NCBI RefSeq assembly: GCF_012396235.1
Contig: NZ_JAAXPA010000010.1
Span: forward strand, 124,001-188,000
Length of the DNA stretch: 64,000 nucleotides
DNA from: Rhodococcus opacus
Lineage (GTDB): Bacteria > Actinomycetota > Actinomycetes > Mycobacteriales > Mycobacteriaceae
Direction: 5' to 3'
Shown: positions 1 to 9,034 of the stretch, piece after piece
Layout: the number at the start of each line of letters is the position of its first letter
Position numbering within the stretch: position 1 is the stretch's first letter
Notes under the pieces: model-generated
Told to the model about the DNA's origin: nothing
The model's input: only the letters and a program-made list of their open reading frames with translations
The model's database searches: none
Program-made: the position numbers and the translations under genes

Positions 1-1
1 C

Positions 2-880
2 GTCACGATCCTCCACAACACAGAAGTCGGTGTGGATGTCTCGGTCGAAGATCTCCGGACCAGATTCGACGCCATAGTGCTCGCGTGTGGCGCTTCGCAG
101 CCGCGGCGACTCGGACCCACGACCGCGGATCGCGGCGAGGGTGTCTATGAGGCCATCGACATTCTGGTGGCCGAGAACTGTGAGGCGTCCGGTTTTCGCC
201 CGCGCGGGCCACTGGGGCCGAGATCCCTCGTGATCGGGGCGGGCAACGTCGCCTTCGATGTCATCCGATGGATGGCCAGGGCACGCGACCGAGGTGCCGC
301 GGCCCAAGCGGTGACGGAGGTGGTGGTGTTGTCGCGATCGGCCCCCGATCGCGCCTCCTTCACGCCGTCGGCGTTCTATGAGCTTCTGGACCTCGAGAAC
401 GCCGAGGTGCTGATCGACCGCGCCGGCCGTCGGCCGGGCGCCGGTGCCGATGCCCCGCTGCTACGTGACATTTCCGCCCTGCCCGCTGCCGACATTTCCG
501 CGGCAGATGGCCGGACCACCACGGACGTGGGCAGACTGCGCGTTGTGTTGTCCTTCGGACAGGAGGTGACCGATCTCGGGAAGACAGTGGCCGGCGGCGT
601 CGCCGTCACCACGACGACCGGTCGGACCTTCCTCGCGGACTCCGCGATATGCGCCACCGGATTCACGACGAAGCCGCTCGACGGCATCCCCGTGAACGAG
701 CGGGGGGTCGTGCCCAACCGCCGAGGTCGTGTGATCTCTCTCGAGACGGGCGAGCCGCTCGACGGACTGTACGTCGTCGGATGGGCGAAACGAGGCGCCG
801 TCGGCGGCGTCGGCGACAACCGTAGCTGCGCCGCGGGAACCGTGACGCAACTCGCCGCAGACCTGCACTCGCGGGTGTGA
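2..880 (+). CDS. FprA-like ferredoxin/NADP reductase, 5' truncated by window start
   Basis: The reading frame is open from base 2, so the N-terminus (FAD-binding half) lies outside the window. What remains covers the NADP-binding domain and the C-terminal FAD-closing segment. There is a dinucleotide-binding motif GAGNVAFDVIRWMAR about residues 70-85 of the visible part. The C-terminus reads YVVGWAKRGAVGGVGDNRS, which has the same layout as the YVVGWxKRGPxGxIGTN segment of adrenodoxin-reductase/FprA proteins. Proteins of this family move electrons from NADPH to ferredoxin or a P450/oxygenase partner in the cytoplasm. The partner is not visible here. An alternative is a glutamate-synthase-small-subunit-like flavoprotein, but the GW-KRG ending favours FprA. 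Confidence 0.75.
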   Translation, partial: VTILHNTEVGVDVSVEDLRTRFDAIVLACGASQPRRLGPTTADRGEGVYEAIDILVAENCEASGFRPRGPLGPRSLVIGAGNVAFDVIRWMARARDRGAAAQAVTEVVVLSRSAPDRASFTPSAFYELLDLENAEVLIDRAGRRPGAGADAPLLRDISALPAADISAADGRTTTDVGRLRVVLSFGQEVTDLGKTVAGGVAVTTTTGRTFLADSAICATGFTTKPLDGIPVNERGVVPNRRGRVISLETGEPLDGLYVVGWAKRGAVGGVGDNRSCAAGTVTQLAADLHSRV

Positions 881-892
881 CCGGGCGCCCGA

Positions 893-976
893 TTCGACTT
901 CGATGGCGCAGCCGCCGCAATGAGTCTGCTGGTCGAGGACGGCCGGATCACCCGCATCTACGCGATCAGCAACCCC
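893..976 (+). pseudogene. Relic of a SigJ-type ECF sigma factor C-terminus
   Basis: Right after the reductase stop, 28 codons translate to FDFDGAAAAMSLLVEDGRI followed by TRIYAISNP. This resembles the last strands of the SnoaL-like C-terminal domain of SigJ-family ECF sigma factors (pattern DGRI-x-RIYAIRNPDKL). No sigma region 2 or 4 precedes it and the similarity stops after NP, so it is read as a decayed 3' fragment. The match is from memory of the family and short; a chance match is possible. Confidence 0.35.
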
Positions 977-1179
977 GTACAAACTGGGGCGGTGACCGTC
1001 CTGCGGTGGGTGTTCGACTTGGAGTGCACGGCTCGTCTACGGCGACGAGCCGGACTGTGCGGGTCGGCTCACGTCATGGTCACGCTCCCGGTGACGAAGA
1101 ACGGCGCCATGTTGCCGAAGCAGAAGGACGGTCACGTTGGACCTCTTCGTGAGGCCGCCCAGTTTGCCGACGCCGGCGG
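977..1179. other. Intergenic sequence without recognisable gene
   Basis: After the sigma-factor relic the + strand stays open to about 1327, but the translation (Arg/Cys rich, no family pattern) runs antisense into the HPF-like gene and looks like a shadow. Nothing else is seen here. Confidence 0.5.
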
Positions 1180-1590
1180 TCACGGAGTGTCCGTGTGTGG
1201 CGTCCGAAGGGCGCCGAGATGTCGGATTGTCTTGTTCCTGAGCTGTCGGTTGTTCTTTGGTTCCCGTGCCGACTTCTGGTCTTCGATCTGCCGGATCAGC
1301 TCATGCTTCGCTGCGCCGAGAGCCTGAACCAGGTGGGGATCGGTGGCGGCCGCCACCAATGGCGGAAGGCCGGGGAGCGTCGTGCGTAACGTGACTCGCT
1401 GTTCTTTGCCGCCTCGGTCTTTCACCGAGATTTCCACGTCCACATCGCTCGGGTCCCAACGCCCGAGGTGCGGTGCGAGCGCCGACAACACCTCTCGCAC
1501 GTGCGCGCGGTCCTTCTCTTTGAAGCCCGCGCCCATGTGGAGCGTGTGCTCGTCGAGGACGTCTCGTCGCTTGTCATCCGTTGTACTCAC
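1180..1590 (-). CDS. HPF/RaiA-family ribosome-associated protein (short form)
   Basis: A 136-residue protein with a GTG start preceded by GAGG five bases upstream. Residues about 20-100 look like the N-terminal beta-alpha-beta-beta-beta-alpha fold of hibernation promoting factor/sigma-54 modulation proteins: a basic helix (EKDRAHVREVLSALAPHL), a strand with VDVEISVKDR, a strand with QRVTLRTTL and a final helix that ends in a Lys/Arg-rich tail. The tail (KNNRQLRNKTIRH) fits binding to the ribosomal decoding region. It lacks the long C-terminal dimerisation domain, so it would act as a short, 70S-inactivating (YfiA/HPF-like) factor. No DosR box or other clear stress promoter was seen upstream. 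It stands alone between a remnant and a LysR gene. Confidence 0.65.
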   Translation of the reverse strand: MSTTDDKRRDVLDEHTLHMGAGFKEKDRAHVREVLSALAPHLGRWDPSDVDVEISVKDRGGKEQRVTLRTTLPGLPPLVAAATDPHLVQALGAAKHELIRQIEDQKSAREPKNNRQLRNKTIRHLGALRTPHTDTP

Positions 1591-1936
1591 CGTGGCCTCA
1601 TCTCTGGACTCTCACCTCGACGGTAGACCCTTTCCGTGGATAGTCGTGCGAGGTGTGAGTGCGACGTGCGACCGGAGCAACCGCAAATCGGTTTCGCCAG
1701 TGGCCGCTCCGAGCGATCCGGGCACATCCTCACCCACGCATTTCCCAAAAAGGTTAGCCACCGCATAGTTATGCATTGATCCGGCTCATCTCTCGTTCAG
1801 TCGATTCCGGGACACTGATCCGCGAGAGACCTCATGCAGGGGTTGACTTGCACTGCATCGCAATCCGGCGGCGGTGCGGATAGAGATCATTCATCCGACG
1901 GTTGGGCACTGTCCGGTAAACGTGTGTCGCCTACGG
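1591..1936. other. Non-coding gap upstream of the HPF-like gene
   Basis: About 345 bases between the HPF-like start and the 3' end of the LysR gene. It contains a short palindrome GCATA-GT-TATGC near 1763-1774 and AT-richer sequence around it, a plausible promoter zone for the HPF-like gene, but no gene with a family pattern. Confidence 0.4.
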
Positions 1937-2860
1937 CTACGGGTACGGCGACCGTGCGGCGAGCCCCTGTGCGGCCGCCGCGGCGCGCACGGCGTCGATC
2001 ACCAGTTGCAGCGGCGGTCGGTGCGCGGCCGTCCCCCGATGGGCGATGGAGATCGTTCGAGTGAGCGGTTCGGTCAGCGCGACGACGTCCATTCCTGGCG
2101 GGCGCAGCGTCAGTCCGAGATCGGAGACAAGGGTGACTCCCAGGCCTGCGGCAACCATCGCGAGTGCCGTCGCCTGCTCGCCGACCTCATGGTTGATCCT
2201 GGGTTCGAATCCGCAACGCTGACAGGCCAAGCGCACCGCGCGGCCGAAATGCGACTTGGGTCCCGCAAGGATCCAGGGATGCTCAGCGAGATCCGCCAGC
2301 GCTATGGTTCTGGCGGACACCGTTCCCGGAGGCAGTGCTGCGTGCAGTCGTTCCACCGCGATCACCACTCTGGTCAACTCCGGGTCCCACTGCATCGGGT
2401 AGTCGGAATAGTCGATCACGAACGAGAAGTCCAGCGAGCCGTCCTGCACTGCCACTGCGGTATCTTCCGGCGCGAGCTCCCTCGTTCGCACCTCGATGCC
2501 GGGATGCTCGGCGGCCAGCAACGTCAGCGCACTCGGCACCAGGCTCGACGCGACGGACGCCCACACTCCAACGGTCAATCGGGCGGTGACCCCTTCCTGC
2601 GTTTGCTCGAGAGCGGTCGTCGCGCGGTCCACCGATCGCATGATCTCCTCAGCGTGCTCGGCGAGGAGCAGGCCGATCTCGGTGAGCTGTACCCGCCGAC
2701 CGCGCCGCTCGAATAGCTTTGCGCCGACGTCGCGTTCGAGCTGGGTGAGCTGTTGCGATACCGCGGATGTGGTGTAGTGCAAGGCCAGCGCCGCGGCTGT
2801 CACGGTGCCTCGGCGGTGCAACTCCCGAAGCATCCGCAACCGGCGCAATGACAGCTCCAT
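1937..2860 (-). CDS. LysR-family transcriptional regulator (divergent to dehydrogenase)
   Basis: A 307-residue LTTR of normal length. Winged helix-turn-helix at residues about 3-62 (LRRLRMLRELHRRGTVTAAA, then TTSAVSQQLTQLERDVGAKL), followed by the periplasmic-binding-protein-like effector domain from about 90 to the end. The C-terminal tail is Ala-rich. It is divergent from the Glu/Leu/Phe/Val dehydrogenase gene starting at 3047, leaving a 186-base shared control region. That arrangement is the usual one for an LTTR controlling its neighbour and itself, so regulation of amino-acid oxidation is the simplest inference; the effector is unknown. Confidence 0.9.
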   Translation of the reverse strand: MELSLRRLRMLRELHRRGTVTAAALALHYTTSAVSQQLTQLERDVGAKLFERRGRRVQLTEIGLLLAEHAEEIMRSVDRATTALEQTQEGVTARLTVGVWASVASSLVPSALTLLAAEHPGIEVRTRELAPEDTAVAVQDGSLDFSFVIDYSDYPMQWDPELTRVVIAVERLHAALPPGTVSARTIALADLAEHPWILAGPKSHFGRAVRLACQRCGFEPRINHEVGEQATALAMVAAGLGVTLVSDLGLTLRPPGMDVVALTEPLTRTISIAHRGTAAHRPPLQLVIDAVRAAAAAQGLAARSPYP

Positions 2861-3046
2861 GCCGCCAGCCTAGGCATCCATTCCCAACCGTCCAACCGGA
2901 CCACGCGTTGCGCTGTGTAGAAAGCGTGAACGCAATCATCCAAGATTCGTAACTGGACGCCTGGTCACCAGCGCGCGCACTCTGGCGTCATCGGCTGAGT
3001 GGTCGTGGCGACGAAGATTTTCTGAGGACGATTGGGGTAAATCGAG

Positions 3047-4336
3047 GTGACTACGACGACGGAATGCGGGTTCGGGCGCACCACCGAGCACCTGGAGTAT
3101 GACCACCGTGCGAACACTGCGACGCAGCGCCACATCGATGTGGCGACCGTGCACCGCGGTGAGCCCCTGTTACGTGTGACGTGGTCTGATCCGGTCACCG
3201 GAGCTCATGGTTACCTCGTCGTGCACACGTTGGTGTCCGACCTGGCGACCGGGGGCACCCGGATGCGGGCAGGCTGCACGATGTCGGAGGTCGAGGATCT
3301 GGCCAGAGGCATGGCTGCCAAGACCGCGGTTTTCGACTTGCCTGTCGGCGGCGCTAAGGGTGGCATCGACTTCGACCGGAAGGACCCCCGCGCCGTCGGT
3401 GTTCTGGAGCGGTTTTGTCAGGCGATGCGCCCGTGGCTGGCCGCGCACTGGGTGACCGCGGAGGATCTGGGGGTGCCGCAGCATCTGCTCGACGACGTCT
3501 TCGCGCGACTCGGCCTTCAACAGTCCTACCATGCGGCGATCAGCCGTGCGGAGGATCCGCAGGGGACTCTGCGCCGGGTACGGGCCGCGTTGAACGCCCC
3601 GGTGCCCAGCGGTTTTCTGCTGGGCGATGTGATCGGCGGTTACGGAGTCGCGCAGGCCTGCATCGGCACGGTGCAAGCATGTGGGTGGCCTCAGGCCGAA
3701 ACGACGGTGGCCATCCAGGGCATCGGGACCATGGGGGGCGGCGCGGCCTGGTATCTGTACGAGGCCGGTATGCGCGTGATTGCTGTCGCCGACGCCCTCG
3801 GCACGCTGTACTGCCCTGACGGCCTGGACGTTCCCGCGCTGCTCGACCTGCGGGACGGCTACGGCGAGATCGACCGCTCCCGCGTCCCCTCGCATGTTCA
3901 GCGGTTGCCGAGCGCGGCTGTGATCGCCACTGAGGCAGACATCCTCGTCCCGGCCGCGATCTCATATGCGATCACGACGGACAACGTCGACGAGGTCGCC
4001 GCGAAAGTCGTGATCGAAGCTGCGAATGCGGCGACGACCCCGCGCGCCGAGGCGGTGCTCACCGGCCGGGGCATTCCGGTGGTCCCCGACTTCGTCGCCA
4101 ACGCCGGAGCAGTCGCCTGGGCCTGGTGGGTGCTACTCAGTCAGGTCGGCACCGATCCGGAGGACTCGTTCCTGCGGTTGCGTACCGAGATGCTGGCCAA
4201 GGTCGCGTTGCTGCTCGGCAAATGGATCCTGGACGGCGTGGCGCCACGGCAGACCGCGTGGGACCTCGTCGCGGCCAACCGCAGTGCGCCGGCTCCCGCC
4301 GATCCTCCGGCAGTGCCGGCGCTCACTATCCCGTGA
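3047..4336 (+). CDS. Glu/Leu/Phe/Val dehydrogenase family protein
   Basis: A 429-residue NAD(P)-dependent amino-acid dehydrogenase with a GTG start. The substrate domain carries PVGGAKGGI at residues 99-107 (Lys104 would bind the substrate carboxylate) and TAEDLGVP at 138-144 (catalytic Asp140). The Rossmann domain carries GIGTMGGG at 225-232. These enzymes oxidatively deaminate an L-amino acid to the 2-oxo acid plus ammonium. The length is nearer glutamate dehydrogenases (about 420) than leucine/phenylalanine dehydrogenases (about 350), but the sequence alone does not settle the substrate. The divergent LysR gene probably controls it. The next gene on the opposite strand converges 126 bases downstream. 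Confidence 0.88.
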   Translation: MTTTTECGFGRTTEHLEYDHRANTATQRHIDVATVHRGEPLLRVTWSDPVTGAHGYLVVHTLVSDLATGGTRMRAGCTMSEVEDLARGMAAKTAVFDLPVGGAKGGIDFDRKDPRAVGVLERFCQAMRPWLAAHWVTAEDLGVPQHLLDDVFARLGLQQSYHAAISRAEDPQGTLRRVRAALNAPVPSGFLLGDVIGGYGVAQACIGTVQACGWPQAETTVAIQGIGTMGGGAAWYLYEAGMRVIAVADALGTLYCPDGLDVPALLDLRDGYGEIDRSRVPSHVQRLPSAAVIATEADILVPAAISYAITTDNVDEVAAKVVIEAANAATTPRAEAVLTGRGIPVVPDFVANAGAVAWAWWVLLSQVGTDPEDSFLRLRTEMLAKVALLLGKWILDGVAPRQTAWDLVAANRSAPAPADPPAVPALTIP

Positions 4337-4462
4337 ACGGTGGGCGGTGCGGTCCCGTTGGCTTCCCGGACCATCCCTCCCGGTGGGCTCGCCGCGTGTG
4401 ACGGATCGGCTTCCTGCGGCGGTGGTCCAGTAGGCGGCGACGAGTCCTCGATTTCCTGAAAG

Positions 4463-5689
4463 TCATTGTCCAGGATCGGGTCGTGCCTGCAGCGCCGGCG
4501 CGGCGGCGGCCAGCAGCGCGTCGCGGTCTCGGTTCAACGGGGGATAGATGCGTTCGGTGTTGATGGTGACCTTGGTGGCTTTGGCCTGCGCGCCGCGCGA
4601 CACCACCTGACGGTCCCACCCCTCGGTGTACACCGCGCCCGCCGGTCCCAGGTCGAGAACGGTGGCGTACCAGGGGATCCGGAGCGGGAGCATAGGCTCC
4701 CCGAGCAGGTCGCCGATGACGTTGTAACCCGCGTAGCGGCCCATCGGGCGCCCGTGCTGGCACGACATCACCGACAGGTGGTCGTCGTCCACCCGCGCCG
4801 CGGCGACGTCACCGGCGGCGAATACTCCGGGCGAACCGATCACCCGCAGGTAGTCGTCGACCGGCAGGCGACCGAGCCGGTCGCGCTCGCCACCGAGCTG
4901 TGCGGTCAGCGGATTCGCCCGCATGCCCGCACACCAGACGACGGTGCCCGCGGCCAGCACCTCTCCGGAGGAGAGCGTCACGCCGTGCTCGTCGACAGAT
5001 GCGACGCCGACACCGGTCATCGTCTCGACGCCGTTGTCGGACAGCGCCGCTTCGATCACCGGTCGCGCCGATGAGCCCATGTCGGAACCGACGTAGGGGT
5101 TGTGGTCGATCAGCACCACCCGCGGTTCGACGTTGCGTCCCGCGCACACCTTTGCCAGCCTTCCGGGCAGCTCGGACGCAGTTTCGATGCCCGTGAGGCC
5201 GGCGCCGACCACCACCGCGGTCGCCGCGTTCACGTCCGCTCGGCCGTCGGACAGCGCGGCCAGGTGGCGCTGTAGCTTCATCGCGCCGTCGTACGTGTCC
5301 ACGTCGAAGCCGAATTCCCGCAAACCGGGGATATCGGGCGTCGCCACCCGACTGCCCAGAGCCATGACCAGACGGTCGTACCTCTGCGTGCGCTGTGCCC
5401 CGCGGCCCGAGACGGTGACGGTGCGCGCCGCGGTGTCGATCGCAGTCACCTCGGCGGCGATGTGCCCGACGTCGACCGGGTCCAGCACATCGCTCAGCGG
5501 GATACGGCACGCGCTCAGGTCTGCCTCGTAGTTGCGGACCCGGATGTCGTGGAACGGCTGCGCACTGATCACCGTGACATCGACGGTGCCCGTCGCGTGG
5601 AGTTCGTCGAGCCGCCGCGCCGCCCCCAGCGCGGCCCATAAGCCGGCGAATCCCGAGCCGAGGACGAGGACGCGGTTGGGTTCAGTCAC
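4463..5689 (-). CDS. NDH-2-like FAD-dependent pyridine nucleotide oxidoreductase
   Basis: 408 residues, GTG start. Two Rossmann motifs are visible: GSGFAG at residues 11-16 for FAD and VVGAGLTGIE at 160-169 for NAD(P)H; the FAD-closing FAAGDVAA segment follows near residue 305. The order is that of type II NADH dehydrogenases/carotenoid-like disulfide-type reductases. NDH-2 enzymes pass electrons from NADH to quinone at the inner face of the membrane. No transmembrane helix or C-terminal amphipathic anchor is obvious, so the electron acceptor is uncertain. It is monocistronic and convergent with the dehydrogenase gene. Confidence 0.8.
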   Translation of the reverse strand: MTEPNRVLVLGSGFAGLWAALGAARRLDELHATGTVDVTVISAQPFHDIRVRNYEADLSACRIPLSDVLDPVDVGHIAAEVTAIDTAARTVTVSGRGAQRTQRYDRLVMALGSRVATPDIPGLREFGFDVDTYDGAMKLQRHLAALSDGRADVNAATAVVVGAGLTGIETASELPGRLAKVCAGRNVEPRVVLIDHNPYVGSDMGSSARPVIEAALSDNGVETMTGVGVASVDEHGVTLSSGEVLAAGTVVWCAGMRANPLTAQLGGERDRLGRLPVDDYLRVIGSPGVFAAGDVAAARVDDDHLSVMSCQHGRPMGRYAGYNVIGDLLGEPMLPLRIPWYATVLDLGPAGAVYTEGWDRQVVSRGAQAKATKVTINTERIYPPLNRDRDALLAAAAPALQARPDPGQ

Positions 5690-5819
5690 CCTGCCATCGT
5701 GCCAGGTCTAGGGCGGGTGGCGGGCCGGCTCGAATCTGTCCGTGGCTGAAATCTATGCGCACCACACCAGGAAGATCAGCATGGTCCACAGTTGGGGCTA
5801 TGGCGGGGGTGGGGGTTTG

Positions 5820-6611
5820 TCAGGCGTGCGCAAAGTCCAGGATCTTCCTTGCCCGTTCCGCGACGGGGAGATCGACGAATTCGCCCGTGGCCAGTCGCAC
5901 CGCGGCTCCGCCGGCGTTCTCGAATGCCTCGATGACTTGTCGAGCCCAGTCGATGTCGTTCTGTCGCGGACTGAAGGTGGTGTGGATGGCCGGAAGCTGA
6001 GCGGGGTGGATGGCGGACTTGCCGAACAGGCCGAGGTCACGGCTGTGGGTGGCCTGGCGGACGAGTCCGTCGGTGTCGTCGATGTGCGGGTAGACGCTGT
6101 CGATCGGTGGGGCGATGCCGGCGGCGCGGGCGGCGACGACGAGGTGGGAGCGCACGTACTGCATAGGTGCGTCCCCCTTCCCGGTGCCGAGGTCCTTCTG
6201 CAGGTCGATACCGCCGAGGGCGATATGGGTGACCGCGGGGTGCTCGGCGATCGCAAAGGCGTTGGCGACGCCTTTCGCGGTTTCGATAGCACAGATCAGG
6301 GGTCTTCCGGGGGCGCGGTCCGCGACCCAGTGGATGTCGTCGAGTGTTTCGACCTTGGGGATGCGGATGCCGTGAGCCGATGAAGCGACAGCATCGAGGT
6401 CGGCTCCGGCGAGTTCGGTGCCGGGCGCGTTGATCCGCACCCATGCGGTGTGGGTGGTGAGGACGAATGCGACATTGTCCCGCGCCGTCGACTTCTCGGC
6501 GGGCGGCACCGCGTCTTCGAGGTCGAGGATGACGGCGTCTGCGCCGGCGTCGAACACCTTGCCGAGGAGTTTTCGGTTGTGGCCCGGGGCGAACAGGTAG
6601 CTGCGGTCCAT
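5820..6611 (-). CDS. CitE-like HpcH/HpaI family lyase (citramalyl/malyl-CoA-type)
   Basis: 263 residues starting MDRSYLFAPGHNRKLLGKVF. The signature of CitE-type TIM-barrel lyases is present: phosphate/CoA-binding FAPGHNRK at 7-14, and DLEDAVPPAEK at 30-40 where Glu32/Asp33 belong to the Mg site region. Related enzymes cleave 3-hydroxyacyl-CoA thioesters such as citramalyl-CoA or malyl-CoA to acetyl-CoA plus a 2-oxo acid. The start overlaps the stop of the upstream CoA-transferase (TGATG, one shared base), so the two are translationally coupled. This argues that the CoA ester made by the transferase is the substrate of the lyase, with or without a hydration step encoded elsewhere. Confidence 0.85.
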   Translation of the reverse strand: MDRSYLFAPGHNRKLLGKVFDAGADAVILDLEDAVPPAEKSTARDNVAFVLTTHTAWVRINAPGTELAGADLDAVASSAHGIRIPKVETLDDIHWVADRAPGRPLICAIETAKGVANAFAIAEHPAVTHIALGGIDLQKDLGTGKGDAPMQYVRSHLVVAARAAGIAPPIDSVYPHIDDTDGLVRQATHSRDLGLFGKSAIHPAQLPAIHTTFSPRQNDIDWARQVIEAFENAGGAAVRLATGEFVDLPVAERARKILDFAHA

Positions 6612-7882
6612 CAGAGGACCCCCTTCTCGGCGAGTTCGGACAGTCGGTACGGGTCGATGTCGAGGGCTTCCCTGTAGAACTGTTGGTTGTCCTGGCCGAG
6701 TCGGCGGCCGGCGAAGTTGATCGCACCGGGTGTTCCGAGCATGCGGATCATGAGGTTCTGCATCTTGATCGGGCCGAGGTCGTCGTCGTCGACGGTGGTG
6801 ATGCAGTCGCGGTCGAGGACGTGCGGATCGTTCATCAGTTGCGCGACGTCGTAGATCGGTGCCAGCGCGGCGCCCACGCGTTCGAATTCGGCCGTGACTT
6901 CGTCCAGCGGCCTGTCTGCGATCCATTTCGCGACGGCCTCGTCGAGAAGGTCGCCGTTTCGGCTGCGTTCGCCGGCGGAGTCGAACCAGGGTTGTTCGAC
7001 GACGTCAGGGCGGCCGACGAGGCGCATGACGCGCGCGGCGACGGAGGTGGCGCTCGCGGAGATGGCGACCCACCGCCCATCCTTGGTGAGATAGGTGTTG
7101 CGTGGGGCGTTGTTGGGGGAGCGGTTGCCGTTGCGACCGGCGATGGTGCCGAGCTGGTGGTACGCGGTGGGGCCGGGGCCAAGGATCCCCAGCAGCGGTT
7201 CGAGCAGAGACAGGTCGATGACCTGCCCCTTTCCGTCGCTGTCCGGGCCGTTGCGGTGCAGCAGCGCGGTCACCACACCGAATGCGCCGGCGAGTCCGGC
7301 GACACCGTCGGCGAGACCGAAGGGCGGCAACGTCGGCGGACCGTCCTCGCAACCCGTTTGGTGTGCGAATCCACTCATGGCCTCGGCGAGGGTCCCGAAT
7401 GCTCGGCGCTCGGCGTAGGGACCGGATTGGCCGAAGCCGGTGACCCGCAGCATGATCAACCCGGGGTTGAGGTCGTGGAGCCGGTCCGGTCCCAATCCCC
7501 ACTTCTCGAGGACACCGGGGCGGAAGTTTTCCACCAGAACGTCGGCATCGACGACGAGGTCGCGGAGCATCTGCTGACCCTCGGCGGTGCCGAGATTGAG
7601 GGTGATGCATCTCTTGTTGCGCGAGATCACCTTCCACCACAGACCGTGGCCGTCCTTGCGTGCTCCGTGTGAGCGGGCGGGATCGCCTGTGGGGTGCTCG
7701 ATCTTGATGACGTCGGCGCCGTAGTCGCCGAGCATCATGGCAGTGATCGGTGCGGCGTAGACGGTACTGATGTCGAGGACGCGAATGCCGTGCAGGGGGC
7801 CACGCGTCGGAGAATGGCGGGTGCCTGTGCTGGCGTCGGCCTGGTCGTCAGGCGAATGGACGTCACTCGGGTGTGCAGTCAT
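6611..7882 (-). CDS. CaiB/BaiF (class III) CoA-transferase
   Basis: 423 residues. The N-terminal about 28 residues are polar and probably disordered; the conserved domain starts at GIRVLDIST. Family landmarks are GDYGADVIKIEHPTGDP at 52-68, the NKRCITLNL strand at 89-97 and the catalytic-Asp segment GLADGVAG at 189-196 (Asp192). Class III enzymes transfer CoA from a donor such as succinyl-CoA to a free acid. First gene of a two-gene operon with the CitE-like lyase. It is divergent from the LysR gene at 8108, which is likely its regulator. Itaconate, mesaconate, citramalate or similar dicarboxylates are candidate substrates on context. Confidence 0.88.
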   Translation of the reverse strand: MTAHPSDVHSPDDQADASTGTRHSPTRGPLHGIRVLDISTVYAAPITAMMLGDYGADVIKIEHPTGDPARSHGARKDGHGLWWKVISRNKRCITLNLGTAEGQQMLRDLVVDADVLVENFRPGVLEKWGLGPDRLHDLNPGLIMLRVTGFGQSGPYAERRAFGTLAEAMSGFAHQTGCEDGPPTLPPFGLADGVAGLAGAFGVVTALLHRNGPDSDGKGQVIDLSLLEPLLGILGPGPTAYHQLGTIAGRNGNRSPNNAPRNTYLTKDGRWVAISASATSVAARVMRLVGRPDVVEQPWFDSAGERSRNGDLLDEAVAKWIADRPLDEVTAEFERVGAALAPIYDVAQLMNDPHVLDRDCITTVDDDDLGPIKMQNLMIRMLGTPGAINFAGRRLGQDNQQFYREALDIDPYRLSELAEKGVL

Positions 7883-8074
7883 AGGCTGTCCTCACGCGTG
7901 GGGAGTGGATACGGTGGGCGGCACTCGACATCCGTCGCCGTGGGCGAGCAACGTCCGACGGTGCCTGTGCGAGCCGGTGTCACGGGGCGGCCGGAGAGTG
8001 TTGAGCTGCCACTGCCGCCATCTCAGACTGACACTCGCACGGTTCAACTACAATCACGGATGTATCGACAGGTG

Positions 8075-8090
8075 TTAACTTTCTCTAAAG
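8075..8090. promoter_or_regulatory. Putative LysR operator half-sites upstream of LysR gene
   Basis: TTAACTTTCTCTAAAG lies 17 bases before the GTG start of the LysR gene, within the 225-base divergent region. It shares TTAACTT with the palindrome TTAACTTCAGTTAA found at 11213-11226 between matC and prpF, which suggests a common recognition sequence. Inferred from sequence likeness only. Confidence 0.3.
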
Positions 8091-8107
8091 CCACAGGAGG
8101 TGGGTGG

Positions 8108-9028
8108 GTGCTGGACACGACCAGGATGTTCACGCTGCGCGCGGTCGCCGAGCACGGATCGATCACCGCGGCAGCGTCGGCGCTCGGGTACACCACTTCG
8201 GCTGTCTCCCAACAAATCGCCAAGCTGGAGAAGGAGGCCGGGCAACCGCTCCTCGAGCGGCACGCGCGCGGCATCGTGTTGACCGAGGCGGGGCGGTCGG
8301 TGGTCAAGCACACCGAACGCATCCTGATCGAACTCGAGGCCGCCGATGCCGAACTCGCGGAGATCAAAGGGCTGCGTGCAGGTGTGCTGGCGCTCGGCAC
8401 CTTCCCCACGGCTGGGTCGTCACTGCTGCCACTCGTGGTCAAGGAGTTCAAGACCCGGCACCCGGGGGTCGAGCTGAAGGTGCTCAGTGGCCGGTTCGCG
8501 TACTTGGTCGATGCGCTTCGCCGCCGGGAGACCGAACTGTCGTTGCTGTGGGACTACGAGTGGAACCGGGTCGATGACCCCACGCTGACGTACCACCACG
8601 TGATGAACGATCCGACCGTGCTGCTGGTGTCGGAACGGCACCGTCTGGCCGATCGCGACTCGATCCGGATCGCCGAATTGCGCGACGAATCGTGGGTGGT
8701 TCGCGCCGACGATCATCCGGTCGCGCAGACCCTCGAAAAACTCTGTCAGCAAGGTGGTTTCACGCCGCGCACGAGTGTCTTCGCGCACGACTACGGTGAG
8801 GTGCAGGCGATGGTGGCTGTCGAGCTCGGCGTGGCTATTGCTCCGCGACTGGCCGTACTCAACCTTCGGCCCGACGTCCGGTCGATTCCCCTCGCCACCC
8901 GTCCGCCGCAGCGCCGGATCCTGGTCGCGCATCTGACCGAGCGGCGGCTGAGCCCGGCCGCGCAGGAAGGGATCGCGGTGTGCACTGCCGCCGCCCACCA
9001 GTTGCAGGAGGGATTCGAAACCGGATAG
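8108..9028 (+). CDS. LysR-family regulator of the CoA-transferase/lyase operons
   Basis: 306 residues. The GTG at 8108 is chosen because a strong AGGAGG sits at 8095-8100, seven bases upstream; the open frame runs much further upstream but overlaps the CoA-transferase gene. HTH residues about 2-60 (MFTLRAVAEHGSITAAASAL, TTSAVSQQIAKLEKEAG), then a LysR substrate-binding domain. The protein is closely similar in style to the LysR at 12997 (shared ETELSLLWDYEWN / EVEMALLWSYDWT segments), so the two regulators of this island look like paralogues that may sense related acids. Its 3' end is six bases from the convergent second CitE-like gene. Confidence 0.9.
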   Translation: MLDTTRMFTLRAVAEHGSITAAASALGYTTSAVSQQIAKLEKEAGQPLLERHARGIVLTEAGRSVVKHTERILIELEAADAELAEIKGLRAGVLALGTFPTAGSSLLPLVVKEFKTRHPGVELKVLSGRFAYLVDALRRRETELSLLWDYEWNRVDDPTLTYHHVMNDPTVLLVSERHRLADRDSIRIAELRDESWVVRADDHPVAQTLEKLCQQGGFTPRTSVFAHDYGEVQAMVAVELGVAIAPRLAVLNLRPDVRSIPLATRPPQRRILVAHLTERRLSPAAQEGIAVCTAAAHQLQEGFETG

Positions 9029-9034
9029 GACCGG

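Noticed and set aside
1834..2716. Open frames on the + strand opposite the LysR gene
   Set aside because: Shadows of the LysR gene, which has a complete helix-turn-helix and effector domain.
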